Of a stretch of 64,000 nt of DNA, positions 42,331 through 50,720 are shown one piece after another; position 1 is the first letter of the stretch, and the number at the start of each line of letters is the position of its first letter. The stretch covers positions 62,001 through 126,000 of the forward strand of contig CAVZSC010000021.1 in assembly GCA_963777755.1 (NCBI GenBank). The letters are read 5' to 3'. Position numbers and translations under genes: made by a program. The DNA is from DATFWC01 sp963777755. GTDB lineage: Bacteria; Pseudomonadota; Alphaproteobacteria; Rhizobiales; Xanthobacteraceae. The notes beneath the pieces are model-generated. The model was not told the DNA's origin. It did not search any database and saw nothing but the letters and a program-made list of their open reading frames with translations.

Positions 42331-43848
42331 ATGTCCGCGTTTCGCAACCTCGGCGACCTGATCCGCCGCGACCAGGATCTCGGCAAGACGGCGATCATCG
42401 ATCTCGGCGGCGACGGAGGCGAGCGGCGCTTCACCTATGCGCAGCTCGACAAGATGGCGATGGGCGTGGCGCGCGGCCTGCTCCGGCGCGGGCTCGACCG
42501 CGGCACACGCGTGGCCATCCTGTCCGCCAACCGGGCCGAATATCTCGCCGCCTATTTCGGCATCATGCGCGCCGGCCTCGTCGCGGTGCCGGTGAATTTC
42601 AAATTCCCGCGCCCGACCATCGATTTCATCCTGCGCGACGCCGGCGCGAAGCTCGTGCTCTGCGACCCACCGCGCTGCCCCGACGTGCCGGAGGACATCC
42701 CGAACGTACATTTCGGCAGCGTCGCGGCGGACGGGTTCGACCGCTTCCTCGATCCCGGCCTGTTCGACACCGTGGTGGCGGCGCCGGATGAGCCGGCAAT
42801 GTTCCTCTACACGTCGGGCTCGACCGGCCGGCCGAAGGGCGTCGTCCTGTCGCACCAGAGCCATATCTGGGTGGTGGAGACGCGGCTCGGCACTCAGGAT
42901 CTCTCCCATCACCGCTATCTGATCGCCGCGCCGCTCTACCATATGAACGCGCTGGCACTCGCCAAGCTCGCCTGCGCGGCGCACGCGACGATCGTGATGC
43001 TGCCGCAGTTCACCGCGCCCACCTATATCGAGGCGATTGGCTGCTATCGCTGCACCTGGCTCACCGCCGTTCCGCCGATGATCGCCATGATGCTGCGCGA
43101 GCGCGACCTGCTCGCGCGCACCGATCTGACCAGCGTCGAGTTCGTCCGCATGGGCTCGGCGCCGGTGAGCCACAGCCTGATGGAGGCGCTGCGGCGCGCG
43201 CTGCCGCGCGCCGGCGTGACCAACGCCTACGGGACGACCGAAGCCGGGCCGGTGGTGTTCGGCCCGCATCCCGAAGGGCTGCCGCAGCCGGAGCTGTCGG
43301 TCGGCTATCCGCATCCCGCGGTCGCCCTTCGCCTGGTCGACGGCGAGAATCGCGACGCCGAGGAGGGCGTGCTGGAGATGAAATGCCCCGCCGTGATGCT
43401 CGGCTACCACAACCGGCCGGAGCTGGCGGTGCCGATCACTGCCGACGGCTACTACGTCACCGGCGACGTGTTCCGCCGCGACGCGCAGGGTTTCCACTAT
43501 TTCGTCGGCCGCACCGACGACATGTTCGTGTCGGGCGGCGAGAACATCTATCCGGCCGACGTGGAACGCATGCTCGAGCGCCATCCGGACATTGCCCAGG
43601 CGTGCGTCGTGCCGGTCGACGACGAGATCAAGGGGCAGAAGCCGGTCGCCTTCGTGATCCTGAAAGCCGGCCGCAGGTCGAGCGAGGACGCGGTGAAGCG
43701 GTTCGCGCTTGCCAACGCGCCGGCCTATCAGCACCCGCGCTTCGTCTTCTTCGTCGACGACCTGCCGCTCGCCTCGACCAACAAGATCGACCGCGCGGCA
43801 TTGCGGCGGATGGCGGAGGAACGCGTGGCGGCTGCGGTCGATCCGTAG
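42331..43848 (+). CDS. Acyl-/aryl-CoA synthetase (AMP-forming)
   Basis: 505 residues, start MSAFRNLGDLIRRDQDLGKT. ANL-superfamily motifs: phosphate loop MFLYTSGSTGRPKGV, the adenine-binding YGTTEAGPVV, GYYVTGDVFRRDAQ, and the hinge and C-terminal GGENIYPADVERML with the catalytic lysine in ASTNKIDRAAL. It activates a carboxylic acid (fatty, benzoate-like or similar) as CoA thioester. Third gene of the oxidoreductase/thioesterase/ligase operon; its stop codon lies inside a large hairpin. Confidence 0.9.
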   Translation: MSAFRNLGDLIRRDQDLGKTAIIDLGGDGGERRFTYAQLDKMAMGVARGLLRRGLDRGTRVAILSANRAEYLAAYFGIMRAGLVAVPVNFKFPRPTIDFILRDAGAKLVLCDPPRCPDVPEDIPNVHFGSVAADGFDRFLDPGLFDTVVAAPDEPAMFLYTSGSTGRPKGVVLSHQSHIWVVETRLGTQDLSHHRYLIAAPLYHMNALALAKLACAAHATIVMLPQFTAPTYIEAIGCYRCTWLTAVPPMIAMMLRERDLLARTDLTSVEFVRMGSAPVSHSLMEALRRALPRAGVTNAYGTTEAGPVVFGPHPEGLPQPELSVGYPHPAVALRLVDGENRDAEEGVLEMKCPAVMLGYHNRPELAVPITADGYYVTGDVFRRDAQGFHYFVGRTDDMFVSGGENIYPADVERMLERHPDIAQACVVPVDDEIKGQKPVAFVILKAGRRSSEDAVKRFALANAPAYQHPRFVFFVDDLPLASTNKIDRAALRRMAEERVAAAVDP

Positions 43849-43894
43849 GGTGGGCGAGCGATCGTCATGAACGATCGCTCGCCCACCCTACGGA
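43842..43894. terminator. Perfect 24-bp inverted repeat between convergent genes (GTAGGGTGGG family)
   Basis: Left arm 43842-43865, loop CATGA, right arm 43871-43894; all 24 positions pair. The outer part is GTAGGGTGGGC/GCCCACCCTAC, as in the element at 1346-1448. It contains the stop codon of the CoA-ligase gene and ends just before the stop of the TctC gene on the other strand, so it probably acts as a bidirectional terminator. No U-tract follows. Confidence 0.75.
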
Positions 43895-43895
43895 G

Positions 43896-44883
43896 CTACT
43901 CCAGCTTCAGCCCCGCCGCTTTGACGATCGGCGTCCAGCGGGCGACCTCCTCCTGGATGAACCGCCGCGTCTGCTCGGGACCTGAATCGGGGATCGGCTC
44001 GAGGCCCGAGTTCGGTCAGGGCCTTCAGCAGGCCCTGGTCGCCCATCGCCTTGTGCGACGCCTCATGCACCTGCTCGATGATCGGCTGCGGCGTTGCGGC
44101 GGGAACGAACAGGCCGGTGAAGAGCTGCGCCACCATGTTGGGCAGGCCTGCTTCGATCGCGGTCGGAATGTCCGGTGCGCCCTTGAGCCGCTGCGGCGAG
44201 GTCACGGCGAGGATGCGGATCTTGCCCGTGCGATGCAGCTGCAGCAGCTGCCCGGTGACGTTGATGGTCGCCATCGGGATGTGGCCGCTGACGAGGTCGG
44301 CAACGCTTGGGCCGGCGCCCTTGTAGGGGACATGCACGATCTCGGGGCTACCGGTCAGCTGCTTGAACAGCTCTCCGGCGAGATGCGTCATCGTTCCGGA
44401 CCCGGCGGAGCCGTACGACAGCTTGCTGGCGTTGGCTTTGACGTAGGCAATGAGCTCCGTGAGGTTGGTCGCCGGCACCGACGGATGGACCATGATGCCG
44501 CTCGCCGAGATGGCGATGATCGCAATCGGCGCGAAGTCCTTGACCGGGTCGTAGGGCGGCCGCGTCATGATGGCGGGGTTGAGCACCATCACGCTGGTGT
44601 TGGCGAGCAGCATGGTGTGGCCGTCGGGCTGTGCGCGCGCAACCTGGCCCGCTCCGATCGTGCCACCGGCCCCGCCCTGGTTCTCGATCACCATGGTGCC
44701 GAGCAGCGGCTGAACCCGCTCGACCCATTGGCGCGCGACCGCGTCGACCACGCCGCCGGCGGAGAACGGGACCACCACGCGGATCGGCCGCTCGGGAAAT
44801 TTCGCCTGCGCGGATGCCGCCCGGGACGCAAGGGCGGCCGCCGGCAAGGATGCGAGCAGGGTGAGGATATCACGTCGGTGCAT
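43896..44883 (-). pseudogene. Bug/TctC-family substrate-binding protein with 3' frameshift
   Basis: The protein starts MHRRDILTLLASLPAAALAS, a Tat-like signal, and is a normal TctC receptor (IRVVVPFSAGGVVDAVARQW; GQVARAQPDGHTMLLANTSV; GSAGSGTMTHLAGELFKQLT; VPYKGAGPSVADLVSGHIPM) up to LLKALTELG. There the frame slips. In the annotated frame it continues as arginine-rich nonsense, whereas dropping one base in the GGGCC run near 44005 restores the family end, LEPIPDSGPEQTRRFIQEEV, then ARWTPIVKAAGLKLE and a stop at 43896-43898. So either a young pseudogene or an assembly error; the frameshifted product would lose about 40 normal C-terminal residues. Confidence 0.8.
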
Positions 44884-44980
44884 GGCAAAGCCTCGTCGGT
44901 CGGAAACATTGCGTTTATAAGCGGGCCCCGGCGGTATTGCCATCGTGTCACGAGCGCGGACCAGCAGCCGAGGAATTTTC

Positions 44981-45916
44981 ATGCACGAGGATGCAGCAGT
45001 AGGCGAAATCGATCGCCAGCTTCCGGCGCATGACGAAATCTTTCTCGATCATATCGCCCATTTCGTGCGCGATCGGGACGCGGCGCGCGCCGCTCTTGCG
45101 GCCGCGGGCTTTGCCCCCACTCCGGTATCCATCCAGGTCAACCGGCAGGATGGGACGTCGCAGCCGACCGGCACCGGCAACAGCACGGTGATGTTTCGGC
45201 GCGGCTATCTGGAGGTCCTGTTCAAGACCGCCGACACCCCGCTCGGGCGCGAGTTCGATGCGGCGCTCGCGCGGTATCCCGGCATCCATCTCGCGGCCTT
45301 CGCGGTGGCCGATGCCGCCACGGCCCACCGGCGCCTCGCGACGACCGGTTTCCGCGTCCGCCCGCTGGTCGAGATGCAGCGCCCGGTCACCACCGAGACC
45401 GGTACCGGGACGGCGGCCTTCACCATCGCGCGCGTCGAGCCGGGCCAAATGGCCGAGGGGCGCATCCAGATCCTCACTCACCGGACCGAGGACACGGTCT
45501 GGCAGCCGCGGTGGCTCGACCATCCGAACGGGGCCACAGGGTTTGCCGCCCTGATGATCGCAGTCGCTGATGTGGATGAAGCTGCGGCGCGCTTTGCCCG
45601 CTTCACCGGTCGGCCGGCAGTTGCGTCGTCGCGCGGCAGGAGCCTTCGCCTCGACCGTGGCCGCGTCGAGCTTGTCACGCCGGAAGCCTTCACCGCGATG
45701 CTGCCGGAGGTCCGGATTCCGGGTCTTCCCTTCATGGGCGCCTACGGGCTCATCGTGCAGTCGCTCGCTCATGCGAGCGCCGTCCTGCGCCAGGGCGGCC
45801 TCGACCCGCGCCCGATCGGCGCCGCGCTGGCGGTGCGATTTCCCGCGGAGCTGGGCGCAGGGGCGTGGCTGTTCGCCGAGCAAACCTCGGACTTTCCGTG
45901 GCACGAAGCCGGATGA
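44981..45916 (+). CDS. VOC-family (glyoxalase-like) protein
   Basis: 311 residues, start MHEDAAVGEIDRQLPAHDEI. Two glyoxalase/dioxygenase-type modules: DEIFLDHIAHFVRDRDAARA with MFRRGYLEVLFK in the first, and GFAALMIAVADVDEAAARFA in the second, resembling the Glyoxalase_3 group. His (LDHIAHF) and Glu (YLEVLF) are likely metal ligands. The substrate is unknown. Divergent from the frameshifted TctC gene. Confidence 0.72.
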   Translation: MHEDAAVGEIDRQLPAHDEIFLDHIAHFVRDRDAARAALAAAGFAPTPVSIQVNRQDGTSQPTGTGNSTVMFRRGYLEVLFKTADTPLGREFDAALARYPGIHLAAFAVADAATAHRRLATTGFRVRPLVEMQRPVTTETGTGTAAFTIARVEPGQMAEGRIQILTHRTEDTVWQPRWLDHPNGATGFAALMIAVADVDEAAARFARFTGRPAVASSRGRSLRLDRGRVELVTPEAFTAMLPEVRIPGLPFMGAYGLIVQSLAHASAVLRQGGLDPRPIGAALAVRFPAELGAGAWLFAEQTSDFPWHEAG

Positions 45917-45985
45917 GATTAGGTCGGCCTCCCCTGTCCGACCGGCCCGTCGGTTGATACGATCGGCCATCGAGGGAGGAGCGCC

Positions 45986-47287
45986 ATGAAATCAAAATCG
46001 TCAGGTCGCGCATCCGGATCAAAAGGCGACGACGAAGTGCCCGCAGCCGCCAACGGGCTGCTGGATCGCCGAGTCTTTCTGGGCGCCGGCGCCCTCGCCG
46101 CCGGCCTCGGTGCCGGCGGGCTCGCCGGCAGGCCGGCCGGCGCGCAGGCCTTGCAGGTCGAGCCCTACATGAAGGTGCCGGGAGCTCCGCTGTCCGGCTA
46201 CGGGCAGCCGTCCCCGCACGAGGCCAAGGTCGCACGGCTGCTCACGCCGGTGCCGGGCATGACCCAGATCGGCACCTCGCGCACGCCGCATCATCTGCTC
46301 GACGGCATGATCACGCCGAACGGGTTGCATTTCGAGCGTCACCACAGCGGCATTCCCGACATCAGCCCCGACACGCACCGCTTCGTCATCCACGGCCTGG
46401 TGCGCCAGCCACTCGCGTTCACGCTCGATGCGCTCGCGCGCTACCCGATGCACTCGCGCATCGCCTTCATCGAATGCGCCGGCAACGGCGCGGTGCTGTT
46501 CCAGAACGCGCCGGTACAGCAGACCGTGCAGCAGATGCAGGGCCTCGTGTCCTGCGCCGAATGGACCGGCGTGCGCCTCGCCGACCTCCTGGACGAGGCC
46601 GGGGTCGATCCGCGCGCCCAATGGTTCGTCGCCGAGGGCGCCGATGCGGCGAGCTTCAGCCGCAGCATTCCGCTCGCCAAGGCGATGGATGACTGTCTCG
46701 TCGCGCTCTACCAGAACGGCGAACGCCTGCGACCGTCGAACGGCTATCCGATGCGGCTCGTGGTGCCCGGCTTCGAGGGCAACACGCACGTGAAATGGTT
46801 GCGCCGCATCAAGCTGACCGAAGGCCCCAGCATGGTGAAGGACGAGACCTCGAAATACACGATAACTCTCGACAGCGGGCGGTCGCTGCAGTTCGTGTAT
46901 CCGCAGGAGTGCAAGTCGATCATCACCCGGCCCTCGCACGGCATGGCGCTGAAGGAGCCCGGCCTGTACGAGATTTCCGGGCTCGCGTGGTCCGGCTATG
47001 GCAGGATCGCCAAGGTCGACGTGTCGGCGGACGGCGGCAACAGCTACGCGCCGGCGGTCCTGCAGGAGCCGGTGCTGCCCAAGGCGCTGACCCGCTTCCG
47101 CATGGCCTGGCGCTGGAGCGGCGCCCCGGTGGTGCTGCAAAGCCGTGCCACCGACGACACCGGCATGGTGCAGCCGACCCGTGGCGAGCAGGTCGCCCGG
47201 CGCGGCAATCGCACGATCTACCACTGGAACGCCGTGGTGAGCTGGGGCGTCTCCGACAAGGGCGAGGTGAAGCATGTTTACGCGTAG
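45986..47287 (+). CDS. soxC: Sulfite dehydrogenase molybdenum subunit (SoxC type)
   Basis: 433 residues with a Tat signal (LLDRRVFLGAGALAAGLGAG) for folded export to the periplasm. Sulfite-oxidase-fold molybdopterin domain with the Mo-ligating Cys164 in FIECAGNGAV, then the dimerisation domain. It follows the SoxC pattern: HFERHHSGIPDISPDTHRFV, SNGYPMRLVVPGFEGNTHVK, SGLAWSGYGRIAKVDVSADG. It oxidises sulfite (or protein-bound sulfane in the Sox complex), passing electrons to the cytochrome encoded next. No soxXYZAB genes are in the window. Confidence 0.9.
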   Translation: MKSKSSGRASGSKGDDEVPAAANGLLDRRVFLGAGALAAGLGAGGLAGRPAGAQALQVEPYMKVPGAPLSGYGQPSPHEAKVARLLTPVPGMTQIGTSRTPHHLLDGMITPNGLHFERHHSGIPDISPDTHRFVIHGLVRQPLAFTLDALARYPMHSRIAFIECAGNGAVLFQNAPVQQTVQQMQGLVSCAEWTGVRLADLLDEAGVDPRAQWFVAEGADAASFSRSIPLAKAMDDCLVALYQNGERLRPSNGYPMRLVVPGFEGNTHVKWLRRIKLTEGPSMVKDETSKYTITLDSGRSLQFVYPQECKSIITRPSHGMALKEPGLYEISGLAWSGYGRIAKVDVSADGGNSYAPAVLQEPVLPKALTRFRMAWRWSGAPVVLQSRATDDTGMVQPTRGEQVARRGNRTIYHWNAVVSWGVSDKGEVKHVYA

Positions 47288-47804
47288 CGCTTCGCTAGCG
47301 ACGGCTGCACTGGCGTGCGTCGTTTCGGCCGCCATGGCGGCCGAAACCCCGAAGCTCGGCAAGCCGATCGCGCCGGACGAGATCGCGGCCTGGGACATCA
47401 CCATCGGGCCGGACGGCGCCGGCCTGCCGCCCGGCAGCGGCACGGCGAAGCAGGGCGAGGCGGTCTACGCGGCCAAATGCGTCGCCTGCCACGGCGAGAA
47501 GGGCGCCGGAAAGCCGTACGACGCGCTGGTCGGCGGCAAGGATACGCTGGTCGCGCCGCAAGCACCCGTGCGCACGGTCGGCAGCTACTGGCCCTATGCG
47601 ACGACGGTGTTCGACTATGTGCGGCGCGCCATGCCGTTCGCCGAGACCAAGTCGCTGTCGAACGACGAGCTCTATGCGGTCACCGCCCACATCCTGCATC
47701 TCAACGGCATCGTCGGCGACACCGACGCGATGAGCGCCGAAACCCTGCCCAAGGTGAGGATGCCGAATCGCGACGGCTTCGTGACGTTCAAAAGGGGTGA
47801 TTAG
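47274..47804 (+). CDS. soxD: Cytochrome c subunit of sulfite dehydrogenase (SoxD type, single haem)
   Basis: 176 residues, overlapping soxC by 14 bp. Signal peptide cleaved near AMAAETP. One c-type haem: CVACH (residues 69-73), with later methionines (RRAMPF) as possible sixth ligand. TIGPDGAGLPPGSGTAKQGE, LVGGKDTLVAPQAPVRTVGS and YWPYATTVFDYVRRAMPFAE are typical of SoxD/SorB. Classical SoxD has two haem domains; this is the short one-haem version. Accepts electrons from SoxC. Confidence 0.87.
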   Translation: MFTRSASLATAALACVVSAAMAAETPKLGKPIAPDEIAAWDITIGPDGAGLPPGSGTAKQGEAVYAAKCVACHGEKGAGKPYDALVGGKDTLVAPQAPVRTVGSYWPYATTVFDYVRRAMPFAETKSLSNDELYAVTAHILHLNGIVGDTDAMSAETLPKVRMPNRDGFVTFKRGD

Positions 47805-47917
47805 CGGAGCGGTTGGAGGGGGAAACGCCAATGCGTGGGGGCGGGTGACGGACCACGTCGTACCGCCTTGCAGCTCCGCGTGGGCGCAGTATCCTGCCGA
47901 CCTCCGAGGAGGATGCC

Positions 47918-48724
47918 ATGACGCAATCATCGCTCGAGACCCCCATCATCAAGGCCTACTGGCAGCCCGGCTGCACCAGCTGCCTGCGCATGAAGGAGTT
48001 CCTGACCAAGCACGGCGTTCCCTTCGTCTCCGTCAACGTGCTCGACGACAGGGAGGGCTTTGCCGAACTGGAAGCGCTGGGGGTGCGCTCGGTGCCGATC
48101 GTGCGGCGCGGTCAGGATTGGGCGAACGGCCAGGTGCTGCGCGACGTGGCGCGCGTCGCCGGCATCGCATGGAGCGGGGCGCAGGAGCTGCCCGCGCCCG
48201 AGCTCGCCGCGCGCCTGATCGAGATCCAGACGACGGCGCAGCGGCTGTTGGCGCAGATTCCCGACGACCAGCTCGGTCGCATGCTGCCGCATCGGCCGCG
48301 CAGCTACGGTGAGCTCGGCTATCACATCTTCAATATCGCCGATGCCTTCCTCGAGCACGAGGTGCAGGGCCTGCCTCTCCAGGAGGGCGCCTACAACCGT
48401 GTACCGCCGCCGCAGAGCACCAAGGCCGACATCCTGAGCTACGGGCAGAATGTCCTCGATCGGTTCCGCGCCTGGTGGGACGGGCCGGGTCAGACGACCG
48501 ATTTTTCGCGCAAGGCTTCTGTCTACTACGGCGACGTGACGCTTCACCACTACCTGGAGCGGACCGCCTGGCATTCGGGCCAGCACGTGCGCCAGCTCGT
48601 GATGGTGCTCGAGATGTTGGGCATTGCGCCGGACGGGCCGCCGACCAGGGAGACCTTTGCGGGCCTGCCGATGCCCGACAAGGTGTGGGACGACGAGCGG
48701 CCTGCCGCTGCCGGTCAGGCTTGA
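47918..48724 (+). CDS. Glutaredoxin-DinB domain fusion protein
   Basis: 268 residues. Residues 9-85 are a glutaredoxin domain with the redox pair Cys19-Thr-Ser-Cys22 (YWQPGCTSCLRMKEFL) and the cis-proline loop GVRSVPIV. From about 95 to the end is a DinB/MDMPI-like four-helix bundle with histidines placed to bind a metal (GELGYHIFNIADAFLEH; LERTAWHSGQHVRQLV). DinB-fold enzymes include thiol-dependent transferases, so the fusion suggests glutathione-linked chemistry, but the reaction is unknown. Single gene; the metG leader follows. Confidence 0.82.
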   Translation: MTQSSLETPIIKAYWQPGCTSCLRMKEFLTKHGVPFVSVNVLDDREGFAELEALGVRSVPIVRRGQDWANGQVLRDVARVAGIAWSGAQELPAPELAARLIEIQTTAQRLLAQIPDDQLGRMLPHRPRSYGELGYHIFNIADAFLEHEVQGLPLQEGAYNRVPPPQSTKADILSYGQNVLDRFRAWWDGPGQTTDFSRKASVYYGDVTLHHYLERTAWHSGQHVRQLVMVLEMLGIAPDGPPTRETFAGLPMPDKVWDDERPAAAGQA

Positions 48725-48798
48725 ACCGACACACCGGCGTGGCCGGATTTCCGGCCGAGGGATGGCGCCACTACAACCCGCGTCGGTCGGACGATCGG

Positions 48799-48826
48799 TT
48801 GATTTTCTTGGCTCGTTGGATTACAT
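48799..48826 (+). promoter_or_regulatory. Candidate promoter of the metG leader
   Basis: TTGATT (48799-48804), 16-bp spacer, TTACAT (48821-48826). A transcript starting about 7 bp later would begin at or next to the ATG at 48834, giving a leaderless mini-ORF. Prediction only. Confidence 0.35.
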
Positions 48827-48914
48827 GTCGCGCATGCTCAACAAGCGCCGCGCCATTGCGAATTCGATGATAATGCCGCTGTCCAAACCGGAGGCGGCCT
48901 GCGCGCGCTTGTGA
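48825..48914 (+). CDS. Met-containing leader peptide of metG (candidate)
   Basis: A 29-codon ORF (or 26 codons from the second ATG at 48834): MSRMLNKRRAIANSMIMPLS then KPEAACARL. Four methionines, two of them in ATG-ATA-ATG at 48867-48875; ATA is a rare codon in such GC-rich DNA. The stop is at 48912-48914, 97 bp before the metG start. The segment coding for PEAA (GAGGCGGC, 48891-48898) can pair with the 5' arm of the terminator. No strong ribosome site, so leaderless translation from 48834 is the likelier mode. Confidence 0.5.
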   Translation: MSRMLNKRRAIANSMIMPLSKPEAACARL

Positions 48915-48941
48915 CCGATGATTTGAACGACACATGCAACA

Positions 48942-48968
48942 GCCGCCTCACACCGAGGCGGCTTTTTT
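48942..48968 (+). terminator. Terminator hairpin in the metG leader, with competing antiterminator
   Basis: GCCGCCTC (48942-48949), loop ACACC, GAGGCGGC (48955-48962), then TTTTTT: a textbook intrinsic terminator 43 bp before the metG start codon. The same GAGGCGGC also occurs at 48891-48898 inside the leader ORF, so the 5' arm can pair with either copy, giving mutually exclusive antiterminator and terminator forms. Confidence 0.75.
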
Positions 48969-49011
48969 CATGCGATGTCCGCCTCGCCGATGACGCGACG
49001 TGGAGATCGAC

Positions 49012-50616
49012 ATGCCAGACGCCCTCGACTGTCGGGGACCGACGCGCAAGGACCCAGCCCGGTACCTGACGACGTCCATACCCTACGTCAACGCACCGCC
49101 GCATATCGGCTTCGCCATGGAGATGATCCAGGCCGACAGTCTGGCGCGCCTGTATCGTCTGCAAGGGGATGAGGTCCGCTTCCAGGCGGGCACCGACGAA
49201 AACAGCCTCAAGAATGTCCAGGCCGCGGAAGCGGCCGGCATACCGGTCGACGCCCTGGTTCGCCGAAATGCGGACCGCTTCCATCAATTGAAGGACGCGC
49301 TGAACCTGAGCTTCGACGATTTTCTCCGTACGAGCCAGGACGATCGTCATCGTCCCGGCGTGGAGCAGCTGTGGGCCGCGTGCGCGACGAACGGCGACAT
49401 CTACAAGCGCCGCTATGCGGGTCTCTACTGCACCGGCTGCGAGCAGTTCTATAAGCCCTCCGAAGCGGTGGACGGCTGTTGCCCCGAGCACGCCAAGAGG
49501 CTCGAGCCGGTTGCCGAGGAGAACTACTTCTTCCGCCTGTCACGCTACGAGGAAAAGCTGCGCCGCCTCGTCACGGCAGGCGAGCTGGAGATTACCCCCG
49601 ATCATCGCAGGAACGAAGCTCTGGCATGGATCGACGGCGGCCTCGAGGACTTCAGCATCTCCCGCAGCGCTGCGCGCGCCCGCGGATGGGGGCTTCCGGT
49701 CCCGGGCGACCCCGACCAGGTGATCTATGTCTGGTTCGATGCGCTGGCCAGCTACGTCACCGCGCTCGGCTACGGGGCGGATCGCGAAGATTTCCACCGG
49801 TTCTGGAACGATGCAGCCTCCAGAGAGCATGTGATCGGCAAGGGCATCACGCGATTTCATGCGCTCTACTGGCCGGCGATGCTGCTGTCCGCCGGAGTTC
49901 GGCTGCCGAGCCGTATCCTGGTGCACGGGTACGTCACGGTGGACGGCAGGAAGATCGGCAAGTCCGCCGGCAACGCGATCGACCCGGTGCCGCTCGCGAA
50001 TGAGCTCGGTGCCGATGCGCTGCGATATTTCCTGCTGCGGCATGTCCGCACCACCGAGGACGGCGACTTTTCCCGCGAGCGATACGTGCACGCCTATGAG
50101 TCGGAGCTCGCCAACCAGCTCGGCAACCTCGCGCACCGTGTCTTCAGCATGATCGAGCGCTACTGCGACGGGATCATCCCGGCGCCGGCGGCAGAGCGAA
50201 CGAGCACCCCGGACATCCGGGATGCATCGCGGAGGCTGCCCGAAACCGTCAAGGCTCATGTCCGGCGATTCGCTTTCCACGATGCCCTGACGGCAATCTG
50301 GGGCTTGATCGCGTCGGCGAACAAGTACGTCGTCGACACCAGGCCGTGGTCGCTCGCCAAGACTGCGCGTACCGACGACCCGCATGCGGCGACGGCCCGT
50401 GACGATCTGCGGAACTGTCTCTCCGACTTGGCGCAATCGCTCTGTGTCGTCGGCCAGTGCCTGGCCCCGCTGTTGCCGTCCACAAGCCGAGAACTCCTGA
50501 GGCAACTCGGCATCGAGCACGAGACGGATCTCGACAGCGAGATTGATGTCAGTGGAAGGAAGATCAATGCCAGGGACCTTCTCTTTCCAAGACCTTGCAC
50601 ACCCGCTCGGGGCTGA
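49012..50616 (+). CDS. metG: Methionyl-tRNA synthetase, divergent form
   Basis: 534 residues; start at the ATG with GGAGAT 6-7 bp ahead. Class I synthetase: HIGH motif as HIGF (31-34) in NAPPHIGFAMEMIQ, zinc-knuckle-like YCTGCEQFYKPSEAVDGCCP, the WIDGGLEDFSISRSA block, VIYVWFDALASYVTALGY, HVIGKGITRFHALYWPAMLL, and KMSKS as KIGKS (314-318). The anticodon domain includes ANKYVVDTRPWSLAK. Both catalytic motifs are variant, so this may be a second, specialised copy (for instance an inhibitor-tolerant paralogue) rather than the housekeeping enzyme. It is preceded by a possible Met-responsive attenuator. Confidence 0.85.
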   Translation: MPDALDCRGPTRKDPARYLTTSIPYVNAPPHIGFAMEMIQADSLARLYRLQGDEVRFQAGTDENSLKNVQAAEAAGIPVDALVRRNADRFHQLKDALNLSFDDFLRTSQDDRHRPGVEQLWAACATNGDIYKRRYAGLYCTGCEQFYKPSEAVDGCCPEHAKRLEPVAEENYFFRLSRYEEKLRRLVTAGELEITPDHRRNEALAWIDGGLEDFSISRSAARARGWGLPVPGDPDQVIYVWFDALASYVTALGYGADREDFHRFWNDAASREHVIGKGITRFHALYWPAMLLSAGVRLPSRILVHGYVTVDGRKIGKSAGNAIDPVPLANELGADALRYFLLRHVRTTEDGDFSRERYVHAYESELANQLGNLAHRVFSMIERYCDGIIPAPAAERTSTPDIRDASRRLPETVKAHVRRFAFHDALTAIWGLIASANKYVVDTRPWSLAKTARTDDPHAATARDDLRNCLSDLAQSLCVVGQCLAPLLPSTSRELLRQLGIEHETDLDSEIDVSGRKINARDLLFPRPCTPARG

Positions 50617-50720
50617 GCGCATGGCTTGCGTTCATTCCTGAGATATTCAATTTTTAGTTATCCGATTGGATTGTGAGAAAGTTTTGCCGGCTAGCGTAAA
50701 GCGCAACCGAGAGGACCAGG

